A stretch of 64,000 nucleotides of DNA, from contig NZ_BQHJ01000004.1 of the NCBI RefSeq assembly GCF_021603645.1, positions 186,001-250,000 of the forward strand, read 5' to 3'. The notes beneath the pieces are model-generated. The model had not been told where the DNA came from and made no database searches. It saw nothing but the letters and a program-made list of their open reading frames with translations. Origin of the DNA: Pseudomonas pseudonitroreducens. GTDB taxonomy: Bacteria; Pseudomonadota; Gammaproteobacteria; Pseudomonadales; Pseudomonadaceae. How positions within the stretch are numbered: the first letter of the stretch is position 1; each line of letters opens with the position of its first letter. A program made the position numbers and the translations under genes. Below are positions 58,306 to 64,000 of this stretch, piece by piece.

Positions 58306-59427
58306 ATGAAGATCGACTGCGATTTCGACAGTGGCAACATCCAGGTGATCGACGCCAGCGACCCGCACCACGTGCGCCTGGCGCTGCGCCCGGACACGAA
58401 AAGCCCGCACTTCCAGTGGTTCCACTTCAAGGCCGAGGGCCTTGAACCCGGCGAGCAGTACCGGTTCAGCCTGACCAATACCCCTGGCTCCAGCTACACC
58501 GGCGGTTGGCCGGGCTACAACGCCGTGGCTTCGTATGACCAGCGCGACTGGTTCCGCGTGCCCAGCACCTACGATTCCAACGGCCTGCACTTCAGCCTCG
58601 ACGCCGAGCAGCCCCAGGCCTGGTTTGCCTACTTCGAACCCTACAGCCGCGCTCGCCATGCCGAACTGGTGAAGCGCGCAGTCGCCAACGGTGCGGAGCT
58701 CCTCGCCACCGGTCACAGTCTCGAAGGCCGCGAGCTGCCCCTGCTGCGGATCGGCAAGGGCGCGGCGGGCGCGCGCAAGATCTGGTTGATCGCCCAGCAA
58801 CACCCCGGCGAGCACATGGCCGAGTGGTTCATGGAAGGCCTGATCGACCGCCTGCAATCGGGTGATGCCGAGGTCCAGCGTCTGCTGGAGCGCGCCGACT
58901 TCTACCTGGTGCCGAACATGAACCCGGACGGTGCCTTCCACGGCCACCTGCGCACCAATGCCGCCGGCAAGGACCTCAACCGCGCCTGGGCCGCGCCCAG
59001 CGCCGAAGAAAGCCCGGAAGTGCTGTTCGTCCAGCAGCAGATGGCGAAGTACGGAGTGGACCTGTTCCTCGATGTGCACGGCGACGAGGAAATCCCCTTC
59101 GTGTTTGCCGCCGGCTGTGAAGGCAACCCGGAGTTCACGCCGCGCCTGGATCGCCTGGAAAGCCTGTTCCGCGAGCGGCTGGAAGCCAACGGCGAATTCC
59201 AGAGCGTGCACGGCTACCCGAAGGACGCCCCCGGCCAGGCCAACCTGACCCTGGCCTGTAACCATGTCGGCCGCACCTATGACTGCCTGTCGCTGACCCT
59301 GGAGATGCCCTTCAAGGATCACAACCTGTCGCCCAACGCGCGCACCGGCTGGAGCGGCGCACGCTCGAAAGCGCTGGCGGCGGCGGTGCTAGTCACCGTT
59401 GCCAGTCTGGTCGACGAGTTGCGCTGA
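58306..59427 (+). CDS. M14 cytosolic-carboxypeptidase-like zinc metallopeptidase
   Basis: 373 residues from ATG 58306 (ACGGAG upstream); longer in-frame starts at 58234 and 58261 look non-coding. N-terminal beta-sandwich domain (about 1-125, WFHFKAEGLEPGEQYRFSLTN) as in eukaryotic CCP enzymes, then M14 catalytic domain: zinc ligands His166 and Glu169 (QHPGEHMAEW) and His258 (DVHGDEE), catalytic Glu333 (LTLEMPF). No signal peptide, so cytosolic. Substrate unknown. Confidence 0.92.
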   Translation: MKIDCDFDSGNIQVIDASDPHHVRLALRPDTKSPHFQWFHFKAEGLEPGEQYRFSLTNTPGSSYTGGWPGYNAVASYDQRDWFRVPSTYDSNGLHFSLDAEQPQAWFAYFEPYSRARHAELVKRAVANGAELLATGHSLEGRELPLLRIGKGAAGARKIWLIAQQHPGEHMAEWFMEGLIDRLQSGDAEVQRLLERADFYLVPNMNPDGAFHGHLRTNAAGKDLNRAWAAPSAEESPEVLFVQQQMAKYGVDLFLDVHGDEEIPFVFAAGCEGNPEFTPRLDRLESLFRERLEANGEFQSVHGYPKDAPGQANLTLACNHVGRTYDCLSLTLEMPFKDHNLSPNARTGWSGARSKALAAAVLVTVASLVDELR

Positions 59428-59456
59428 TTTTCGGATACGCCGCCGCACCTGTTCTT

Positions 59457-59551
59457 TGTAGGACCGAGGGGGACGCCTAGTCCTTGCTCGCGAACCGCAT
59501 GCTTCCGGGTCTGCCGGAAAATGCCGTTCGCGAGCAAGCTCGCTCCTACAG
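59457..59551. repeat. REPIN with an altered left arm
   Basis: Left arm TGTAGGACCGAGG...CTTGCTCGCGAAC carries about 17 extra bases (CGAGGGGGACGCCTAGT) in the stem loop. The right arm GTTCGCGAGCAAGCTCGCTC is normal. Confidence 0.7.
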
Positions 59552-59696
59552 GTTCGCATCGGGCTGCGGCGCTTTTCTGCGCCATTCCTACACCTCGCCG
59601 GCCTGACCATTCGGTCAATCCGTCCCGCCCGGATGTTGAATCTTCCTCCTCGCGTGCTAATCCCAAGAGTGAGGCATACGCATTCAGGAGGCAGGT

Positions 59697-59852
59697 ATGA
59701 CTCGACACCGCAAGCTGTTGACCCCGCAGGAAATCGAATATCTGCAGGAGCGCATGGACGCCCTGGAGGAACTGGACTTCAGGGAGCGCCGCGAAGTGCG
59801 CAAGAACCGCTCGGGCGATCACAGGCCTCGCCTCTACGCTGGAGCAGTCTGA
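59697..59852 (+). CDS. Small charged helical protein (51 aa)
   Basis: Short but convincing: ATG at 59697 directly after CAGGAGGCAGGT. 51 codons, nearly all charged helix (LTPQEIEYLQERMDALEELDF, then RERREVRKNRSGDHR) and ending LYAGAV. No membrane segment. Could be a small regulator or a nucleic-acid-associated protein; not recognised. Confidence 0.62.
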   Translation: MTRHRKLLTPQEIEYLQERMDALEELDFRERREVRKNRSGDHRPRLYAGAV

Positions 59853-60189
59853 GCGAGTGGGGCCGCAAGGCCCGGTCATACTGGAGTCAGCCAGCACACA
59901 AGGCACGGCAAGGTCGATTCGGCAGCGCGCCGGACCGGCCTTGCGCGACGCTATGCCTGGCGTCGCTCATTTCGTCGGACGGCACTGGGTGTTGTGCGAC
60001 GCTGTTTCCCTTCCGTCATCTCTTTCCATCCCGAAAGCGGCATTCCAGAGCGGTGCGTATCTGTAACTTCAGGCTCGTTCAGTAGCCGAAGTCTTACAAA
60101 AAACCGACTGTAAACTTGAACTGCTTCACATAAACTCGGGTCTTCCGTTAGTGCATTTCGCTCTACCCGCAGCAGTCAGAAGTAGCCCC
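59853..60189. other. Intergenic region, no gene seen
   Basis: 337 bases with an AT-richer right part (about 60080-60170) that probably holds the promoter of the 60190 gene. No repeat or RNA family recognised; small ORFs here lack ribosome sites. Confidence 0.5.
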
Positions 60190-60582
60190 ATGGAAAACCA
60201 CAGTACCCCCCTGGGTCCGGTCCCTGCTCATCTGGTCCGCGAAGCCGTGGCCAAGAAGACCGGACTCGGCTGGGTAGTCGAGTTCAATATCGCCACCTGG
60301 CTCAACCTCGCCGTGCGCGACGACACCGCCATTACGCTCAAGGTCAGTTATCTGGATGGCGAAAAGCCCCGGGAAGTGCTGGTCGACAAGGGCAGCATCT
60401 TCGGTGCCCAGCGCATCCTGCTCTGTGGCATCGCCCGCCTGGGAGTGAACCAGAAGCTGGAGTCGATGAGCCTGTCGCTGGAAACGCGCTCGCCCATCCA
60501 GTCGCTGCTGGTCGAGGAGCTCTTCGTCCAGGCCGTCGAACGCCAGAGCGAAAAGAAGAACGGTACCCGCCGTTCGCGCTGA
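60190..60582 (+). CDS. Hypothetical protein (130 aa)
   Basis: Starts MENHSTPLGPVPAHLVREAVAKKTGLGWV. The core looks beta-rich (ITLKVSYLDGEKPREVLVD) and the C-terminus is a charged helix with a basic tail (KKNGTRRSR). No signal peptide. No family recognised. Start chosen at 60190; no strong ribosome site is visible. Confidence 0.7.
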   Translation: MENHSTPLGPVPAHLVREAVAKKTGLGWVVEFNIATWLNLAVRDDTAITLKVSYLDGEKPREVLVDKGSIFGAQRILLCGIARLGVNQKLESMSLSLETRSPIQSLLVEELFVQAVERQSEKKNGTRRSR

Positions 60583-60715
60583 TCATCCACGGCAAGGTTC
60601 CCGAGTGGCGCAATCGAGGGGTATTCCCGTCGTGCATGGCGTAGCGCATCGCTTGCGAGCGGCGGGCTGGAGCAGGGAATATCGCCGGGCCCCACTCGTT
60701 GCTTCAGGAAGCACC

Positions 60716-61168
60716 ATGCCCCTCGATATCGAACAGCTCAAGCTCTACACCGCCCACCGTGGCATTGCCATTCCCATGCTCGACTTCCTGCAATTCCGCC
60801 ACGCCCCGGCGGAGGATGGAAACGGGCCGGGCCGTCTGGTCGTGCGCGTCGAGCCGCAGCATGTGAACGGCTGGGCCAACGCCCATGGCGGCTTGATCAT
60901 GACCCTGCTCGACGTTGCCATGGCCCTGAGTGCCAGCGATGCCGACGAAGCCGGCCGTGGCGTGGTGACGGTGGAAATGAAGACCAATTTCCTGCGTCCG
61001 GGCGGAGAGGTGGGCGAGGTGCTGGAAGCCCTCGGCAGCGTGCGGCATCACACGCGCTCCATCGCCTTCTGCGAGGCCGAGCTGCGCAATAGCGCCGGCG
61101 TGGACGTGGCGTCCGCCTCCGGCACCTTCAAGTACGTCAACCGGCCGCGCCCGCTGGCCGACGCCTGA
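60716..61168 (+). CDS. Hotdog-fold acyl-CoA thioesterase (PaaI-like)
   Basis: 150 residues. NAHGGLIMTLLDVAMALSA is the PaaI motif with the catalytic aspartate, followed by VVTVEMKTNFLRP and the end strand ASGTFKYVNRP. Start at 60716 after CAGGAAG. Broad thioesterase of short acyl-CoAs likely. Stands alone between an unknown gene and ppk2. Confidence 0.9.
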   Translation: MPLDIEQLKLYTAHRGIAIPMLDFLQFRHAPAEDGNGPGRLVVRVEPQHVNGWANAHGGLIMTLLDVAMALSASDADEAGRGVVTVEMKTNFLRPGGEVGEVLEALGSVRHHTRSIAFCEAELRNSAGVDVASASGTFKYVNRPRPLADA

Positions 61169-61392
61169 GCCTTCCCCTTCCTGGCTTGTCTCGACAGCCG
61201 CAAACGGCAGTTCGCGGCTGCTCGCCTGCGCCGATAACGCCTCGACTGCAGTGCCGCTCGGCGGCTCGTCTACATCATCAAGACCTTCCCGGTTCATTGA
61301 CGGTCCCATCGAAGAACGCTCTAGCACGGGCTTTGTAAGAAATATCTTTCACTGGCTGTAATGAATTCGTCATAAAGCGTGACTACATTTTT

Positions 61393-61410
61393 CTGTCATG
61401 AAAGTGTCAC
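61393..61410 (+). promoter_or_regulatory. Pho box upstream of ppk2
   Basis: CTGTCAT-GAAA-GTGTCAC: two 7-base half-sites 11 bases apart, close to the PhoB consensus CTGTCAT-N4-CTGTCAT, 41 bases before the ppk2 start. Confidence 0.72.
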
Positions 61411-61450
61411 TCGATGTGACTGAGCCAGTGACGGCACAAGGCAATCCACC

Positions 61451-62368
61451 ATGCTGCTCGATGACAAGAACTTCCCACGCCGCGTCCGCCGCGACCTGCA
61501 GGATGACCGCGACGAAGAGCTCGAACTCGAACTGTTCGACGAACTCTACGACTTCGAAGGGCTGCGCCAGGGCAGTCTGCAGACTCATGAAGAACGTCTG
61601 GCGCGCCAGCGCTACTTCCACACTCTGTTCAGCCTGCAGGCCGAGCTGGTCAAGCTGCAGAACTGGGTGGTGAAGACCGGCCACAAGGTGGTCATCCTCT
61701 TCGAAGGTCGCGATGCAGCCGGCAAGGGCGGGGTGATCAAGCGCATTACCCAGCGCCTCAACCCGCGCGTCTGTCGGGTCGCCGCGCTGCCCGCGCCGAA
61801 CGACCGGGAGCAGACCCAGTGGTACTTCCAGCGTTACGTCTCGCACCTGCCGGCGGCGGGAGAGATCGTCCTGTTCGACCGCAGCTGGTACAACCGCGCC
61901 GGCGTCGAGCGAGTCATGGGCTTCTGCACCGACGGCCAGTACGAGGAGTTCTTCCGCAGCGTGCCGGAATTCGAGCGCATGCTCGTGCGTTCCGGCATCC
62001 AGGTCATCAAGTACTGGTTTTCCATCTCCGACGAGGAGCAGCACTACCGCTTCCTCAGCCGCATCCACGACCCGCTCAAGCAGTGGAAGCTCAGCCCCAT
62101 GGACCTGGAGTCGCGCCGACGCTGGGAGTCCTACACCAAGGCCAAGGAAGTGATGCTCGAGCGCACGCACATCCCCGAGGCGCCCTGGTGGATCGTCCAG
62201 GCCGATGACAAGAAGCGTGCGCGGCTGAATTGCATCAGCCACCTGCTGAGCCAGATTCCCTACCAGGAAGTGCAGCAACCCCCCGTCAGCCTGCCCGAGC
62301 GGCAGCGCCATGAGGGTTACCGCCGGCACCCCACGCCGCTGGAATTGCAGGTGCCGGAAGTCTACTGA
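61451..62368 (+). CDS. ppk2: Polyphosphate kinase 2 family protein
   Basis: 305 residues. Transfers phosphate between polyphosphate and nucleotides. Walker A GRDAAGKGG at 86-94, lid region with FDRSWYNRAGVE at 142-153, and KRARLNCISHLLSQIPY near the end; length matches single-domain PPK2 (PAO1 has three paralogues). Start MLLDDKNFPRRVRR. A Pho box upstream indicates induction by phosphate limitation, when polyphosphate is mobilised. Confidence 0.93.
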   Translation: MLLDDKNFPRRVRRDLQDDRDEELELELFDELYDFEGLRQGSLQTHEERLARQRYFHTLFSLQAELVKLQNWVVKTGHKVVILFEGRDAAGKGGVIKRITQRLNPRVCRVAALPAPNDREQTQWYFQRYVSHLPAAGEIVLFDRSWYNRAGVERVMGFCTDGQYEEFFRSVPEFERMLVRSGIQVIKYWFSISDEEQHYRFLSRIHDPLKQWKLSPMDLESRRRWESYTKAKEVMLERTHIPEAPWWIVQADDKKRARLNCISHLLSQIPYQEVQQPPVSLPERQRHEGYRRHPTPLELQVPEVY

Positions 62369-62530
62369 GCGCAAGCGCAGGATGGCGCCGAGCACAGCGA
62401 TACCCGTCTATCCGGTGCACGGGCAGCATGAGAATCGCGTTGGCCCCACCCATCCTGCGGGTGTCCGGCCTCGTTGCAGGAACTGGTCATGCCCGCGATC
62501 TGCACGCGGCGCGCTCGCGCCGAGAACACC

Positions 62531-63769
62531 TCACTTCGCCAGACTGCGCACCGTATAGCGACCGGCCGTAATGGCCTCGCAGAGGAAGTACGGCAGAAAC
62601 TCGTCCCAATGCCCCCTGGCCACCGGTGATTCGTAACGGCAGAGCAGCGAGCCCTGGTCATCGAACAGGCCCCAGGGCTGCAACTCGCCATCCTTCAACT
62701 GGCTGCGCACCTTGATGCCCTGGTAGCTGGCATTGCAGCCCACATGGAACGACTCCGTCCGCCAGCGCACCGGCTCGTGCGGCGGGAAGGGCTGCGCATC
62801 GAGGAAGCCGAACAGGTCATCGTGGCTCAGCAGGCTCTGGCGGATGGTCGACCACAGGCTGCGCCGCAGGAAGTACTGGTCGGCGAAGCGCTGGTGTGCT
62901 TCTTCCTCTTTCAGGTACTGGGCGATCAACTCGCGGATGCCCGGCAGGTTCGGGTTGTGGCAGCCGGCCCACATACCCGCCAGCAGCAGCTCGGTGTGGC
63001 TGAAGTAATCGCGCATATGGTGATACCAGAAGCCGCTCTCAAGCCAGGCTTGCACCGCTGCGCGGTCGCGTTCGGAAAGCAGCGCATCGGCGTCGCGTAC
63101 CTGGAAGCGCGCTACGTCGCTGTCCGCCATCACCAGGAAGCGCCACATGGTCGGCGGGACCGCCGTGCGCGTCGCCTCGTCCACCTGCACTACCTGTGCG
63201 CCGGCCTCGCGCAGGCGGGCCTGTACCGCAGCCGGTACCGAGTCGTCCACGTAGAAGCGGCAGCGCCATTGGGGGAACAGATCACGCGCGGCCACCACGT
63301 TCTCCAGCGCGCTCTCGCAATAGCGCGGGCGCGCGCCGAACAGCGAGAAGACGATCAGGTTGCGCTCCGGGTGCGCACCATCGAATGCCGGGGGTGGGGC
63401 ATCGGGCAGCGGGTAGGCGGGGAACTGGCTGTACTTGCGGTCCGCCACGCTCAGCGACAGGTTGCCGTAGCGGCGTACCAGATCGTCGCGCTTCAGCCAG
63501 CCGCAGGCCTCGGTCAGCCCATCCAGCGCGGTGCCGGGCATCTTGTCCTCCCCCAGGGTGTGCAGCAGCTTGAGGTAGGTCTTGTAGGCCTGTTCGTAGT
63601 CCTTGGTCCGCATCAGGCACAGGGCGTAGTCCGCCAGCAAAGTGGGATTCTTCGGCGAGATTTGCAGCGCCTGGCGCGCCGCATCGCGGCCCTGGCGATA
63701 ATTGCCCGCCGCCAGGGCGGCGCGGAAGGTGGCGGCCAGCTTGTTGAACTTCTTCTCGACGGCAGACAT
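62531..63769 (-). CDS. TPR protein with a C-terminal glycosyltransferase-like domain
   Basis: 412 residues from ATG 63769 (MSAVEKKFNKLAATFRAAL). Two to three TPR-like helical pairs occupy about 1-115 (GNYRQGRDAARQALQISPKNPTLLADYALCL). The rest (RNLIVFSLFGARPRYCESALENVVAARDLFPQW ... FYVDDSVPAAVQARLREAG ... FLVMADSD) resembles a nucleotide-sugar glycosyltransferase fold with a D-x-D-like MADSD. Involvement in surface or flagellar glycosylation is plausible. Adjacent genes lie outside the window. Confidence 0.78.
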   Translation of the reverse strand: MSAVEKKFNKLAATFRAALAAGNYRQGRDAARQALQISPKNPTLLADYALCLMRTKDYEQAYKTYLKLLHTLGEDKMPGTALDGLTEACGWLKRDDLVRRYGNLSLSVADRKYSQFPAYPLPDAPPPAFDGAHPERNLIVFSLFGARPRYCESALENVVAARDLFPQWRCRFYVDDSVPAAVQARLREAGAQVVQVDEATRTAVPPTMWRFLVMADSDVARFQVRDADALLSERDRAAVQAWLESGFWYHHMRDYFSHTELLLAGMWAGCHNPNLPGIRELIAQYLKEEEAHQRFADQYFLRRSLWSTIRQSLLSHDDLFGFLDAQPFPPHEPVRWRTESFHVGCNASYQGIKVRSQLKDGELQPWGLFDDQGSLLCRYESPVARGHWDEFLPYFLCEAITAGRYTVRSLAK

Positions 63770-64000
63770 GCAGGGGCTCTCCAGGGCAGGTGGGCGGCGG
63801 TGGTTCCTGCACGGGATGAGCAGCTCGCACGCCTTCGATCGCATGGAGCGCAAGGCTAGGGAGCCGGGAGAGAGGGCTCTATCGGAAAATTCCCGCGTAT
63901 GGCGGCGATAAGTATGAAGTCTCTCCCGTCCCGCCTGCCGCCTCTCCCTAGCGGCGATATCGGTACGCCACTATTCTTTCGCCCGCAGGGAAGCCATCAG

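Noticed and set aside
63971-64000. Possible 3' end of a minus-strand gene (MASLRAKE-stop frame)
   Set aside because: Only nine codons in view; cannot be supported.

Overview
The window reads as a high-GC Pseudomonas chromosome. Coding density, Pho/REP-type repeats and gene order all fit. From about 1 to 50 kb the order follows, from memory, the PA1810-PA1850 stretch of P. aeruginosa PAO1 (peptide-binding protein, mltD, gloB, methyltransferase, rnhA, dnaQ, ldcA, ldcB, crotonase, fimL, nudC, sohB, cysI, metH, cti, nfuA, MFS, GlxA-like regulator). The species is probably a non-aeruginosa member of that wider group (P. nitroreducens/citronellolis-like). This is an inference; no database was searched.

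Layout. 0-6.4 kb: cell-wall and DNA housekeeping genes (yejA-like fragment, mltD, gloB, rnhA, dnaQ). 6.4-7.0 kb: a gene-free stretch holding a REP and a large multi-hairpin repeat. 7.0-13.1 kb: lysine decarboxylase and an APC transporter separated by a GAF-PAS-GGDEF-EAL gene. 13.3-18.3 kb: dienoyl-CoA-isomerase-like crotonase, fimL, nudC, TSUP permease, small membrane protein. 18.4-21.8 kb: a minus-strand acyl-metabolism cluster (SDR, LvaA-like kinase, SCP2 protein, histidine phosphatase). 22-26 kb: sohB, acrylyl-CoA-reductase-like oxidoreductase, hydrolase/thioesterase pair with a divergent TetR regulator and palindromic operators. 26.4-31.3 kb: cysI with its DUF934 partner, thioesterase, small membrane proteins, MATE pump.

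31.4-33.7 kb is the most interesting part. A clear class I c-di-GMP riboswitch (GEMM-I) leads a four-gene operon: a putative winged-helix protein, a COG2229-type small GTPase with a degenerate G4 motif, and two roadblock/LC7 proteins. This looks like a c-di-GMP-controlled MglA/MglB-like switch. 33.7-39.8 kb: FAD/NAD-binding protein, YceK-type lipoprotein, YggL, metH. 40.1-44.5 kb: between metH and cti (where PAO1 carries tse1-tsi1) lie an unrecognised two-TM protein and an overlapping gene pair made of an HTH protein fused to a pseudo-AAA module and a membrane-anchored AAA-like ATPase with a periplasmic domain. Its leader contains mutually exclusive hairpins.

44.6-50.3 kb: cti, nfuA (with an IscR-like site), MFS, DUF1272, GlxA/AraC regulator. 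50.6-55.9 kb: DUF4256 and a two-gene operon of an MHYT-PAS hybrid histidine kinase and an HD-GYP response regulator. 56-64 kb: small unknown gene, lpd, M14 carboxypeptidase, small unknown genes, thioesterase, ppk2 with a Pho box, and a TPR protein. c-di-GMP recurs across the window: a GGDEF-EAL protein, an HD-GYP protein, FimL (linked to cyclic-nucleotide and c-di-GMP control of surface motility) and the riboswitch.
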